Source of the DNA: F23-B02 sp963627445
GTDB lineage: Bacteria; Bacillota; Clostridia; Oscillospirales; Oscillospiraceae
Assembly (NCBI GenBank): GCA_963627445.1
Contig: CAVGBM010000100.1
Location: 1-33,418 of the forward strand
Direction: 5' to 3'
Length of the DNA stretch: 33,418 nucleotides
Each line of letters begins with the position of its first letter. Position 1 is the stretch's first letter. The translations under genes and the position numbers were made by a program. Of the stretch, positions 23,690 through 31,617 are shown piece by piece. The notes beneath the pieces are model-generated. The model saw only the letters and a list, made by a program, of their open reading frames with translations. It did no database searches and was not told the DNA's origin.

Positions 23690-24898
23690 GTGGATCTGCC
23701 CCTTAGCGAATTTGAACTGGCGGCAAAGAGACTTGCTCCCATGCTGCATCATACCGAGCTTGACCTGTCCTCGACCTTTTCGGCGATGACGGGCGGCAGC
23801 ATTTATCTCAAGTGCGAAAACCGTCAGAAAACCGGCTCTTTTAAGATAAGAGGCGCAAGCAACAAGATCGCCGCCTTGATGGAAAACGGCGGTGTGAGCT
23901 CCGTTGTCGCCTCCTCGGCAGGCAACCATGCGCAGGGCGTTGCATGTGCAGCAAAGAAGTTCGGCATCCCCGCGACCATCGTTATGCCCAAGACAGCCCC
24001 CATTGCCAAGGTGCAGGCCACCGAGGGCTACGGCGCAAAGGTCGTTTTGGCCGGCGACTGCTATGACGATGCTTACAAGGCGGCGTGCGACATTTGCGAG
24101 ACCGAGCATGCGACCTTCCTGCACCCGTACAACGATTTGGATGTTATCGCCGGTCAGGGCACGCTCGGCCTTGAGATAGTCGGCGACCTGCCCACGGTGG
24201 ATATGATCATCGTTCCGGCGGGCGGCGGCGGTCTGCTTTCGGGTGTTGCTGCCTGCGTTAAGCAGATAAATCCCCGCATCGAGGTCATCGGCGTACAGGC
24301 CGAGGGCGCAAACGCAATTGCGCAGTCGTTCAAGGAGAAAAGATATATCTCGACCGACAGCGCTTCTACCATTGCAGACGGCATTGCAGTCAAAGCCCCC
24401 GGCGACATTACGGTCGACCTTATAAACCGCTATGTTGACGATGTCGTCACCGTATCGGATAATGAAATTTCCGAGGCAATACTGCTTCTCATGGAGCGCT
24501 GCAAGCAGATAGTCGAGCCCTCCGGCGCAACGCCCGTTGCCGCCGTTTTGAAGGGCAAGGTCGATGTCAAGGGCAAGCGCGTAGTGTGCCTGCTGTCCGG
24601 CGGCAACATCGATGTCAGCTTTATTCAGTGCATAATCGAGCAGGGTCTTGTTGCCCGTCACCGTCGTCTGAGATTCACCGTGACGCTGCTCGATAAGCCC
24701 GGCAGCCTCAGCCATCTTTTGAATCATATTGCCGATCTCGGTGCAAACATCGTTTCCGTCGTGCACGACAGGCTGAGCACCGCCCTCAACCCCAACGAGA
24801 CGAATGTCCAGATAACCTGCGAGGTCGGTGGAGCGGAGCACGGCAAGACCGTCGTGAGCTCGCTCGAAAACCTCGGATACGCAGTAAAAATCAATTAA
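23690..24898 (+). CDS. ilvA: Threonine dehydratase (threonine ammonia-lyase) with ACT domain
   Basis: This PLP enzyme converts threonine to 2-oxobutanoate and ammonia, either for isoleucine synthesis or for threonine breakdown. The 402-residue protein has the PLP lysine K52 in KTGSFKIRGA, the SAGNHAQGVA phosphate loop and the glycine loop GGGGLLSG. A C-terminal ACT-like domain (RLRFTVTLLDKPGSLSHLL onward, about 325-402) suggests amino-acid control. Length and single ACT domain resemble the short type (often annotated tdcB/ilvA of Clostridia). I choose the GTG at 23690, which has GAGGTG at good spacing; a GTG at 23681 would overlap that site. It forms an operon with ridA. Confidence 0.94.
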   Translation: MDLPLSEFELAAKRLAPMLHHTELDLSSTFSAMTGGSIYLKCENRQKTGSFKIRGASNKIAALMENGGVSSVVASSAGNHAQGVACAAKKFGIPATIVMPKTAPIAKVQATEGYGAKVVLAGDCYDDAYKAACDICETEHATFLHPYNDLDVIAGQGTLGLEIVGDLPTVDMIIVPAGGGGLLSGVAACVKQINPRIEVIGVQAEGANAIAQSFKEKRYISTDSASTIADGIAVKAPGDITVDLINRYVDDVVTVSDNEISEAILLLMERCKQIVEPSGATPVAAVLKGKVDVKGKRVVCLLSGGNIDVSFIQCIIEQGLVARHRRLRFTVTLLDKPGSLSHLLNHIADLGANIVSVVHDRLSTALNPNETNVQITCEVGGAEHGKTVVSSLENLGYAVKIN

Positions 24899-24913
24899 AT
24901 GGAGGATAATAAA

Positions 24914-25285
24914 ATGAAAACCGTTTCTACCAACAAAGCTCCCGCAGCCATCGGTCCTTATTCCCAGGCTCAGATAGTCGGCAACATGGTCTACACCTCC
25001 GGTCAGGTCGGCATCATCCCCGAGACCGGCGAGGTCGCAGTCGGTGTTGAGGCGCAGGCACATCAGGTGTTCAAAAACCTCTCCGAGCTTCTCAAGTCCG
25101 CAGGCAGCGACATGTCCAAGGTTGTCAAGACCACCGTTTTCATCAAGGATATGAACGATTTCGGCACAGTCAACGGCATCTACGCTCAGTATTTCACCGA
25201 GCCCTTCCCCGCCCGCTCCTGTGTTGAGGTCGCAAGGCTTCCCAAGGATGTTCTCGTCGAGTGCGAGGTCATCGCAGAACTGTAA
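24914..25285 (+). CDS. ridA: RidA family enamine/imine deaminase
   Basis: RidA hydrolyses the reactive 2-aminoacrylate and 2-iminobutyrate released by PLP dehydratases such as IlvA, giving harmless oxoacids. The 123-residue protein is standard length, with IGPYSQAQIVGNMVYTSGQ at the N-terminus and the catalytic arginine (R101) in FPARSCVEVARLPKD. ATG 24914 follows GGAGG at 8 nt, which excludes the in-frame ATG at 24899. It begins 15 nt after ilvA and so is made together with the enzyme whose by-product it clears. Confidence 0.97.
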   Translation: MKTVSTNKAPAAIGPYSQAQIVGNMVYTSGQVGIIPETGEVAVGVEAQAHQVFKNLSELLKSAGSDMSKVVKTTVFIKDMNDFGTVNGIYAQYFTEPFPARSCVEVARLPKDVLVECEVIAEL

Positions 25286-25288
25286 TAT

Positions 25289-25326
25289 AAAACCGGTGCA
25301 ATCAACGGATTGCACCGGTTTTTTCT
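25289..25326 (+). terminator. Terminator of ilvA-ridA
   Basis: A 15-bp stem (25289-25303 with 25308-25322, loop AACG) is followed by a T-run. Confidence 0.92.
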
Positions 25327-25327
25327 T

Positions 25328-25344
25328 TGTTACGCAAAGTAACA
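25328..25344. promoter_or_regulatory. Candidate operator upstream of the XRE regulator
   Basis: TGTTAC (25328-25333) and GTAACA (25339-25344) form a perfect 6-bp inverted repeat around GCAAA, about 80 nt before the XRE gene and right after the ridA terminator. It may be the regulator's own site; this is inference. Confidence 0.35.
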
Positions 25345-25425
25345 GGCTTGTTATGCTCGGTTTATTGCGTTTTACGGAGGTTTCGGATATATTTAGAGCA
25401 GGAAAACGCAAGGGAGGTCATTAAG

Positions 25426-26016
25426 ATGACATTAGGCGAAAAGCTCAAGGAAGCGAGAAAGCAGGCGGGGCTGTCGCAGGAGCAGCTGTCGGAAAAGTTA
25501 GGCGTTTCCCGCTCGGCCGTTGCAAAGTGGGAGACGGGTAACGGCATCCCCGATATCGAAAATTTAAAGGTCATTTCGCAGCTGCTTAGTGTGAGCATTG
25601 ACTATCTGCTTAACAACGGTGAAAGCGTCGATTTACTCGTCATGCGTGAGCCGTACAGCTTGGACGACTACGGCAAGGGCAGCAAGTTCACGAAAAAGGA
25701 GCGTGTGGTGCGGGATAAACTTCCCGATGCCGAGATACACACCCTTGTCGCCGAGAAAAAGCTCACGAAAAGTGAGAAAATTATCGACAACATCCTCACC
25801 TTCTTCACCGATGCGCCCGCCGGTGTGCCGGAGCTTATAAACTCCCTAAAAGGCTTAGACACGCAGTATTATTTTGCGGAGAAGGACGGCAAGCAGTTTC
25901 TTGTTGTCGTGACTGACGAATTTATCGAGACCCGCGGGCTTGCAAGCCGCATCGAGGGCAGCAAGTTTGAGATCGGCGACATGAAGTTTTTAAAATGCAG
26001 ACAGGCGATCAAATAA
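25426..26016 (+). CDS. XRE family transcriptional regulator
   Basis: A 196-residue protein. Residues 1-64 are a typical XRE/Cro helix-turn-helix (LGEKLKEARKQAGLSQEQLSEKLGVSRSAVAKWETG, then IPDIENLKVISQLLSVSIDYLL). The C-terminal 130 residues (DDYGKGSKFTKKERVV, then TFFTDAPAGVPELINSLKG) do not match a domain I know. The start is the ATG at 26426 minus 1000 (25426), with GGGAGG upstream; the open frame to 25327 is not family-like. It is transcribed alone, with a dyad upstream and a bidirectional terminator after. Its regulon is unknown. Confidence 0.9.
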   Translation: MTLGEKLKEARKQAGLSQEQLSEKLGVSRSAVAKWETGNGIPDIENLKVISQLLSVSIDYLLNNGESVDLLVMREPYSLDDYGKGSKFTKKERVVRDKLPDAEIHTLVAEKKLTKSEKIIDNILTFFTDAPAGVPELINSLKGLDTQYYFAEKDGKQFLVVVTDEFIETRGLASRIEGSKFEIGDMKFLKCRQAIK

Positions 26017-26056
26017 AAATACAGGCAATGCGTTTTGCATTGCCTGTATTTTATTT
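26016..26056. terminator. Bidirectional terminator between the XRE gene and rarD
   Basis: A 16-bp stem (26016-26031 with 26037-26052, loop GTTTT) with A- and T-rich outer arms. It overlaps the rarD stop at 26051-26053. Confidence 0.9.
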
Positions 26057-26926
26057 TGCGTGAAGTTTGTGTTTTCTGAGGCTGTCGAACACGAACAGGA
26101 TGACTGCCGCCCAGACGAAGGCGAAGGTCGTGGCGTTGGTTTTCGTGAAGGCTTCGTTGTAAATGAGAACGCCGACGAGCAGCTGCAGCGTGGGGTTAAC
26201 ATACATGAGTATGCCCGAGGTGACTATGCTCGTTTCCTTGATGCCGCGTGCGAACAGGATGAGCGGTATGGAGGTCACAGCGCCGGAGATGACGAGAAGC
26301 AGCACCTCGGCGGTCGTGAGCGAACTGAAGGTGGTGTAGCCGGAAAACTGCGCATAGGCTATGAAGATGAGCGCAAGCGGGAGTACCGCCATGGTCTCCA
26401 TGCAGATGGAGACCTCGCTTTCGGCCTTGATGCCCTTTTTCATCGCACCGTACAGTGCAAACGACAGGCCGATGATGATGGCAAGGTACGGCACATTGCC
26501 GTAGCCGATTATCGATATCATAACGCCGACAAAGGCAAGTCCGACCGAGACCCATTGCATGACGGATAGCTTTTCCTTAAACACAAGTGCGCCGATGAGC
26601 ACCGAGAAAAGCGGATTCATGTAATACGCAAGGCTCGCTTCGAGTATTCTTCCCATAGCGACGGTGAGGATATACACGCCCCAGTTTATCGAAATGAGGA
26701 TGCCGCATATAAAATACCTGCGGCGCTCGGCGGGGCTTGTGAGGATCTGCTTTACGCTGCTGCCGTGCTTTTTGATGAGTATGACGGCAAAGCAGAAAAT
26801 GCATGAGAACACTATCCGTTGCGCCAGAACATATGCCGAATCGACACCGGCGAGCAGCTTCCAGAATATCGGCAGAAGCCCCCACAGTATATAGCAACCG
26901 AGAACGCTTAAGCTTGACTTATTCAT
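26051..26926 (-). CDS. rarD: RarD-type EamA transporter
   Basis: A 291-residue, ten-helix inner-membrane protein of the EamA superfamily. The RarD subgroup is suggested by YILWGLLPIFWKLLAGVDSAYVLAQRIVFS and WGVYILTVAMGRILEASLAYYMNPLFSVLIG. The substrate is not known in most cases; E. coli RarD was linked to chloramphenicol sensitivity. ATG 26926 shares one base with the glyA stop (TAATG), with no separate ribosome site, so translation is probably coupled to glyA. A link with serine/glycine metabolism is possible but not shown. Confidence 0.9.
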   Translation of the reverse strand: MNKSSLSVLGCYILWGLLPIFWKLLAGVDSAYVLAQRIVFSCIFCFAVILIKKHGSSVKQILTSPAERRRYFICGILISINWGVYILTVAMGRILEASLAYYMNPLFSVLIGALVFKEKLSVMQWVSVGLAFVGVMISIIGYGNVPYLAIIIGLSFALYGAMKKGIKAESEVSICMETMAVLPLALIFIAYAQFSGYTTFSSLTTAEVLLLVISGAVTSIPLILFARGIKETSIVTSGILMYVNPTLQLLVGVLIYNEAFTKTNATTFAFVWAAVILFVFDSLRKHKLHAK

Positions 26927-28167
26927 TACAGTCCGGGGTAAAGCGGGAAGTTTTCGCAAAGCTCGATGACGCGGCCCTTTACATCCGCCACCGCTGCGTC
27001 ACCATCGTTTATGAGCTTGACTATCATGTTGCCTATCTCGATCATCTCATTTTCGCCCATGCCTCTTGTTGTCACGGCGGGAGTTCCAAAGCGCATGCCG
27101 CTCGTGAGCTTGATAGACTGGGTGTCAAAGGGGATGGCGTTTTTGTTTGCGGTGATGTGAGCAGCGTCTAATAGCTCCTGCACCTCCATGCCGGTTCTGC
27201 CGAGGCTCATGGTGTCGGCAAGGATGAGGTGATTATCCGTGCCGCCGGAGACAAGACGGATGCCGCCCTTGGACAGGGTGTCGGCCAAAACGGCTGCATT
27301 TTTGACGACCTGGGTCTGATATGCCTTGAACTCATCGCTCATGGCTTCCTTGAAGCAGACGGCCTTACCGGCAATGATATGCATGAGCGGGCCGCCCTGC
27401 GTTCCGGGGAACACAGCGCTGTTTATCTTCTTTTTAAGCTCGTCCTTGCAGAGAATGATCGCACCTCTTGGGCCCCTGAGGGTCTTGTGGGTGGTGCTGG
27501 TGACAACATCGGCATACGGCACAGGGCTCGGGTGAACGCCCGCTGCGACAAGGCCGCCGATATGTGCCATGTCGACCATGAGGTATGCGCCGACCTCGTC
27601 GGCTATCTCACGCATCTTGGCAAAATCGATAAAACGGGAATATGCGCTTGCGCCTGCGATTATGAGCTTGGGCTTGCACTCGCCTGCTATCTGCATCGCC
27701 TTTTCATAGTCGATGCACTCGGTCTCGGGGTCAACGCCGTAAAAACGTGCGTCAAAGTATTTGCCGGAGATGGAGGCTTTAGAGCCGTGGGTCAGGTGGC
27801 CGCCGTGGCTTAAGTCCATGCCGAGGATGGTATCGCCGGGCTTTAAAAGCGCAAGATATACCGCCACGTTTGCCTGCGAGCCGGAGTGCGGCTGGACATT
27901 GGCGTGCTCTGCGCCGAAAAGCGCCTTTGCTCTGTCGATGGCAAGTTGCTCAACAACATCGACATATTCGCAGCCGCCGTAGTATCTCGCCCCGGGGTAT
28001 CCCTCGGCATATTTGTTGGTCAGATGGCTGCCCATCGCCTGCATGACGGCGCGGCTGGTGAAGTTCTCCGATGCGATAAGCTCGATATGGTCGCGCTGAC
28101 GCTGAAGCTCGTTTTCCATTGCATCATAAAGCTCTGTATCGTAGTCTCTTATAAATTCGTAACTCAT
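26926..28167 (-). CDS. glyA: Serine hydroxymethyltransferase
   Basis: This PLP enzyme interconverts serine and glycine with transfer of a one-carbon unit to tetrahydrofolate. The 413-residue protein has ELIASENFTS near the N-terminus, YAEGYPGARYYGG, LSHGGHLTHG, and the PLP lysine K228 in VTSTTHKTLRGPRG. All conserved regions are present at standard length. ATG 28167 follows GGAGG. It has a strong promoter at 28199-28227 and is followed by the coupled rarD gene. Confidence 0.98.
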   Translation of the reverse strand: MSYEFIRDYDTELYDAMENELQRQRDHIELIASENFTSRAVMQAMGSHLTNKYAEGYPGARYYGGCEYVDVVEQLAIDRAKALFGAEHANVQPHSGSQANVAVYLALLKPGDTILGMDLSHGGHLTHGSKASISGKYFDARFYGVDPETECIDYEKAMQIAGECKPKLIIAGASAYSRFIDFAKMREIADEVGAYLMVDMAHIGGLVAAGVHPSPVPYADVVTSTTHKTLRGPRGAIILCKDELKKKINSAVFPGTQGGPLMHIIAGKAVCFKEAMSDEFKAYQTQVVKNAAVLADTLSKGGIRLVSGGTDNHLILADTMSLGRTGMEVQELLDAAHITANKNAIPFDTQSIKLTSGMRFGTPAVTTRGMGENEMIEIGNMIVKLINDGDAAVADVKGRVIELCENFPLYPGL

Positions 28168-28198
28168 GGTGCACCTCCATATGTGGTATTTCCCGTTG

Positions 28199-28227
28199 AT
28201 TATACGCTAAATATTGCCCCATATCAA
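28199..28227 (-). promoter_or_regulatory. glyA promoter
   Basis: On the minus strand, TTGATA (28222-28227), a 17-nt spacer and TATAAT (28199-28204) stand about 30 nt before glyA. Confidence 0.8.
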
Positions 28228-28268
28228 GCGAATTTGGCCGTTTTTCGTCTTTTTTCGTTTAATAAATC

Positions 28269-28297
28269 TTGAATGGCCGTCTCAGCTGTGGTAATAT
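28269..28297 (+). promoter_or_regulatory. Promoter of the EEP-family gene
   Basis: TTGAAT (28269-28274), a 17-nt spacer and TAATAT (28292-28297) precede the GTG start by about 20 nt. Confidence 0.7.
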
Positions 28298-28318
28298 GCT
28301 TTAAGTGAGGTGAGGCAA

Positions 28319-29392
28319 GTGATAAAAAAAGTGTCTAAGATCCTGCTCATTATAATTGGTGTAATCGTTCTGCTCGTTGCCGGTTTCGTGCTTTGGCTGA
28401 GCATCAATGAGTTTAATCCCGAGCCCGTTTCGGATGCTAATATTGAGGTCAACTCCAGAATAGGCGACCTGTCGCCCTACGAGGGTCAGGATATCTCGAT
28501 AATCAGCTGGAACATCGGCTACGGCGGTCTGGGTAAGAATGCCGACTTCTTTATGGACGGCGGCGAGGATGTCGTGACCTATGACCATGACGGCGTTACC
28601 GCGAACCTTGTCGGCATATACAAGACTCTGTATGATGAGGACGATTCTCCGTCTATCTTCATGCTGCAGGAAGTCGACAATGATTCGAGCCGCACCTACG
28701 GCATCAGCGAGAGGCAGTATCTCGGGATATACAACTCGACATATGCACTAAACTATTCCTGCCCATACGTTCCCTACCCCCTGCCGCCTATCGGCAAGGT
28801 AAACAGCGGTCTGCTCACGACCTCGCTTTTCGAGATAGACCACGCCGACCGCATCTCGCTGCCCTGCCCGTTCAGCTGGCCGGTCAGCGCCGCAAACCTC
28901 AAGCGCTGCCTGCTCGTGAGCTACATGCCCATCGAGGATTCGGAAAAGCAGCTCGTGATCGTTAACCTCCACCTTGAGGCGTATGACGACGGCGAGGGCA
29001 AGATAGCGCAGACAAAGCAGCTGCGCGAGTTTATCCAGTCGGAATACGAAAAAGGCAACTATGTCATTGCCGGCGGCGACTTTAATCAGATATTCCCCGG
29101 CGGACTTGACAAGTACCCCAACGAGCACGCCGACCTTTGGGAGCCGGGCATCATCCCCGACGATATCGTCCCCGAGGGCTGGACGCTTGCATACGATACC
29201 GATACGCCGACCTGCCGCCTGCTTAACCAGCCATATGACCCGGACGACACGGCAAACACGCAGTATTATGTCATCGACGGCTTTATCCTTTCGCCGAATG
29301 TGCAGCTTAACACCGTCAAGACCCTTGACGAGGGCTTTACCTACTCAGATCATAACCCCGTCAAGCTCAATGTAACACTTAAGTACGCATAA
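28319..29392 (+). CDS. Membrane-anchored endonuclease/exonuclease/phosphatase family protein
   Basis: A 357-residue protein with an N-terminal membrane anchor (residues 7-30, LLIIIGVIVLLVAGFVLWL) and an outward-facing EEP fold. The fold shows SIISWNIGYGG (metal Asn), MLQEVD (metal Glu), NLHLEAYDDGEG, GGDFNQ and the final SDHNPV (catalytic His). Members include DNases, sphingomyelinases and phosphoinositide phosphatases; the substrate here cannot be named. I choose GTG 28319, with GAGGTG 7 nt upstream, over GTG 28310, which lies in the ribosome site. It is monocistronic, divergent from glyA. Confidence 0.9.
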   Translation: MIKKVSKILLIIIGVIVLLVAGFVLWLSINEFNPEPVSDANIEVNSRIGDLSPYEGQDISIISWNIGYGGLGKNADFFMDGGEDVVTYDHDGVTANLVGIYKTLYDEDDSPSIFMLQEVDNDSSRTYGISERQYLGIYNSTYALNYSCPYVPYPLPPIGKVNSGLLTTSLFEIDHADRISLPCPFSWPVSAANLKRCLLVSYMPIEDSEKQLVIVNLHLEAYDDGEGKIAQTKQLREFIQSEYEKGNYVIAGGDFNQIFPGGLDKYPNEHADLWEPGIIPDDIVPEGWTLAYDTDTPTCRLLNQPYDPDDTANTQYYVIDGFILSPNVQLNTVKTLDEGFTYSDHNPVKLNVTLKYA

Positions 29393-29397
29393 GATAC

Positions 29398-29435
29398 AAA
29401 AAATCTCCTGTGCCTCGGCACAGGAGATTTTTTCG
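29398..29435. terminator. Bidirectional terminator between the EEP gene and the NifX-like gene
   Basis: A perfect 16-bp stem (29398-29413 with 29418-29433, loop CTCG) with A- and T-runs in the outer arms serves both convergent genes. Confidence 0.92.
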
Positions 29436-29444
29436 ATTTAAGTA

Positions 29445-29876
29445 TCAGTGGCAGCCGCAGCTACATCCACCCTCGTCGTCATGACCGCTGCAGCCGCAGC
29501 CTCCGTCGTCGTCATGGCCGTGGCAACCGCTGCACCCGCCGCCGCAGCCACCCTCATCGGAGATGAAGGGGAGCTGGCCGTGCATCATGAGCTCTGCTGC
29601 GTCGTCTGCATTGCCGCAGAAGCCCGCAAACGCGACAATACCATACTCGGTAAGCGCCTGCCGTGCGTGTGTACCGATATTGCCGACGATGACAACATCG
29701 ACGCCGTTGCGATCCATGAGATCTGCGACCGCCTGATGACCGGTTTCTGTGACCTCAATGAGCTTCTTGTCGGTAATTTCGGTCTGATCAGCATTGGTGG
29801 TGTAAATTGCGAAGTACTCGGCGTGGCCGAAGTGCTCGTAGATCTCGCCGTCTTTGTAAGATACTGCTATGATCAT
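29445..29876 (-). CDS. NifX/NifB-C-terminal-like protein with a Cys/His-rich metal-binding tail
   Basis: A 143-residue protein. Residues 1-105 have the NifX/NafY cofactor-binding fold: IIAVSYKDGEIYEHFGHAEYFAIY and GVDVVIVGNIGTHARQAL. The last 35 residues are a low-complexity tail of Gly, Cys, His and Asp, with CxxC and CxC pairs, suited to binding metal ions or clusters. The ATG at 29876 follows AAGGAG. The gene follows the Mrp ATPase by 3 nt, so both are in one operon. The window has no nif genes. Relatives in anaerobes are often found beside Mrp and probably handle Fe-S clusters or metals; this is inference. Confidence 0.9.
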   Translation of the reverse strand: MIIAVSYKDGEIYEHFGHAEYFAIYTTNADQTEITDKKLIEVTETGHQAVADLMDRNGVDVVIVGNIGTHARQALTEYGIVAFAGFCGNADDAAELMMHGQLPFISDEGGCGGGCSGCHGHDDDGGCGCSGHDDEGGCSCGCH

Positions 29877-29879
29877 GGT

Positions 29880-30704
29880 TTATTCTCCTTTTTCTATGAA
29901 ATCCGCAAGCTCAGTCAAGGCTGCGGTGTCAACGCTTTCTATCTCGCCGGCATCGACCATGGTTGCAATTGCGGGGTCAATGGGCATGCGGGCATAGTGG
30001 GCTATGCCGAACTCCTCGGCGACCTTTGCGACCTTGCTTGCGCCGAAGATCTCGTGCTCCTTGCCGCAGTCGGGGCACTTGTAGTAGGACATGTTCTCGA
30101 CGATGCCGAGGACGGGAATGTTCATCATTTTTGCCATGTTGACGGCCTTGGCAACGATCATCGAAACAAGCTCCTGCGGGGAGGTGACGATGATTATACC
30201 GTCAACAGGCAGGGACTGGAACACCGTGAGGGGCACATCGCCCGTTCCGGGAGGCATATCGACAAACATGTAGTCGACATTATCCCACAGAACATCGCTC
30301 CAGAACTGGGTGACAACGCCCGCGATGACGGGGCCGCGCCACACGACGGGGTCGGTCTCATTATCGAGGATGAGGTTAATGGACATTATCTGCGTGCCCT
30401 TATTCGAGTAGCAGGGTATGAGCATCTCCTCGGTGCCTCTTGCGTGCTCATGGATGCCGAAGGCCTTGGGGATAGACGGGCCGGTGACATCAGCGTCCAG
30501 CACGGCAGCCTGATGGCCGCGGCGCTGCATCTCGGTCGCCATCATGCTGGTGACAAGAGATTTGCCTACGCCGCCCTTGCCGCTGACGACGGCGATGACC
30601 TTTTTAACGCTTGCTGCGGGATTGAGCTTTGCGGTCAGATCCTGCTGCTGTCGTTCAGCGCAGCTTTCGCCGCAGGTCGAGCAATCATGTGTACACTCAC
30701 TCAT
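29880..30704 (-). CDS. mrp: Mrp/NBP35 family Fe-S carrier ATPase
   Basis: A 274-residue ATPase of the Mrp/ApbC/Nbp35 family that holds a [4Fe-4S] cluster and passes it to apo-proteins. The P-loop is SGKGGVGKSLVTS (42-49 core), with DADVTGPSIPKAFG and FVDMPPGTGD typical of the family. The cluster CxxC pair is YYKCPDCGK. The N-terminus adds four cysteines (C4, C8, C11, C15), as in Nbp35. ATG 30704 has AGGAG upstream. It could serve the hydrogenase and other Fe-S proteins, especially as the local SUF locus is damaged; that is inference. Confidence 0.95.
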   Translation of the reverse strand: MSECTHDCSTCGESCAERQQQDLTAKLNPAASVKKVIAVVSGKGGVGKSLVTSMMATEMQRRGHQAAVLDADVTGPSIPKAFGIHEHARGTEEMLIPCYSNKGTQIMSINLILDNETDPVVWRGPVIAGVVTQFWSDVLWDNVDYMFVDMPPGTGDVPLTVFQSLPVDGIIIVTSPQELVSMIVAKAVNMAKMMNIPVLGIVENMSYYKCPDCGKEHEIFGASKVAKVAEEFGIAHYARMPIDPAIATMVDAGEIESVDTAALTELADFIEKGE

Positions 30705-30737
30705 TGGTTATATCTCCTCAAAAAAATATTTTACAAC

Positions 30738-30766
30738 ATTATAACACAGTGCTTACCTATTGTCCA
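30738..30766 (-). promoter_or_regulatory. Promoter of mrp-nifX-like operon
   Basis: On the minus strand, TGGACA (30761-30766), a 17-nt spacer and TATAAT (30738-30743). The -35 box lies inside the end of the Gx-transporter gene, so mrp can be transcribed both alone and from upstream. Confidence 0.7.
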
Positions 30767-31256
30767 GCTTCTGAAGAGCACGGTTTAGGTACATCGCGCC
30801 AAGGCCGGTGAATGCACCCGTTATTATGCCCGAGGCGATGAGCACCGGCGCATACACTAAGATAGACGGCGTGCCGGTCACGAACACGGAAACGGTAAGC
30901 TGGCCGACATTATGCGCTATCGCACCGAGGATGCTCACGACCCACAGGAGTTTTTCGGGAAAGAGCTTCACCGTCAGGCACATGACGGCATACGCCAAAA
31001 CGCCGCCCGCTATGCTGAACAGGAAGCCCGAAAAGCCGCCTGCATACATGCTGCCCATGATAATGCGCATTAGGAGTATCGCCCCGGCCTCCCTGCGGCC
31101 GAGGATGAGCATCGCAACGAGCGTTATCATGTTCGCAAGGCCGAGCTTCACGCCCTGGATGGGGACTAAGGGCGGTATCTGCGCTTCGATGATGAATACG
31201 ATCATCGACGCTGCCGTCAGCATCGCCATGAGGGCAAGCTTTCTCGTTTTAGGCAT
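30753..31256 (-). CDS. Gx transporter family protein (heptaprenyl diphosphate synthase component I-like; EetB-like)
   Basis: A 167-residue membrane protein with about five helices. It has the family's IEAQIPPLVPIQGVKLGLANMITLVAM and AHNVGQLTVSVFVTGTPSILVYAPVLIASG. Databases label the family either Gx transporter or heptaprenyl diphosphate synthase component I; similarity to ECF-type substrate-binding (S) components suggests small-molecule uptake. As I recall, this family together with a NusG-II protein forms the EetB/EetA pair of flavin-based electron transfer loci. I choose ATG 31256, inside the end of the NusG-II gene (8-nt overlap), with GAGGGG upstream. The mrp promoter overlaps its 3' end. 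Confidence 0.85.
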   Translation of the reverse strand: MPKTRKLALMAMLTAASMIVFIIEAQIPPLVPIQGVKLGLANMITLVAMLILGRREAGAILLMRIIMGSMYAGGFSGFLFSIAGGVLAYAVMCLTVKLFPEKLLWVVSILGAIAHNVGQLTVSVFVTGTPSILVYAPVLIASGIITGAFTGLGAMYLNRALQKLDNR

Positions 31257-31611
31257 CGATCTTGTCCCCCTCGATCTCAATGGTCACTCTGTGGGGCATG
31301 CAAATGATCGGCACGCCGTTATCCGTTATCTCGCCCTGCTTTACGCAGATCTGATCGCGGCAGTCAGACTCCGACACGCAAATGCTGCCTTTGTCTACAT
31401 GTATCTTATTATACCCATAATCGGTCTTAATTTCTATGTCATATGCAACAGTGACTGTGTCGAGGTCAATTTTTTTATAAACCTCGCCGTCGACACGAAT
31501 GACCGCCGCCGTGCCTATGCTGCCTTTAGAGAGCAGCAAAAATGCGCCGATGCATATAATGAACACAGCGGCGAAAAGAAGTATCCAGCTTTTATTATTA
31601 CCCTTAAACAT
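31249..31611 (-). CDS. NusG domain II-containing exported protein (EetA-like)
   Basis: A 120-residue protein with one N-terminal membrane anchor (ILLFAAVFIICIGAFLLL, after a Lys-rich start) and an extracellular NusG-II-type beta domain. The domain shows RVDGEVYKKIDL, SICVSESDCRDQICVKQGEI and IICMPHRVTIEI. The paired cysteines (SDCRDQIC) and CMPH are family-conserved. It overlaps the Gx-transporter gene. No Shine-Dalgarno is visible before ATG 31611, and the -10 box ends 6 nt upstream, so the mRNA may be leaderless. In some Firmicutes this pair lies in extracellular electron transfer loci; no FMN transferase or DMK gene is in this window. Confidence 0.88.
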   Translation of the reverse strand: MFKGNNKSWILLFAAVFIICIGAFLLLSKGSIGTAAVIRVDGEVYKKIDLDTVTVAYDIEIKTDYGYNKIHVDKGSICVSESDCRDQICVKQGEITDNGVPIICMPHRVTIEIEGDKIDA

Positions 31612-31617
31612 ACTTAT

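Noticed and set aside
23630..25411. 593-codon minus-strand open frame across ilvA and ridA
   Set aside because: It spans two genuine genes and their terminator and promoter; no family resemblance.
29448..30788. 446-codon plus-strand open frame opposite the NifX-like and mrp genes
   Set aside because: The alanine-rich start simply mirrors the Cys/Gly tail codons; the minus-strand genes are well supported.
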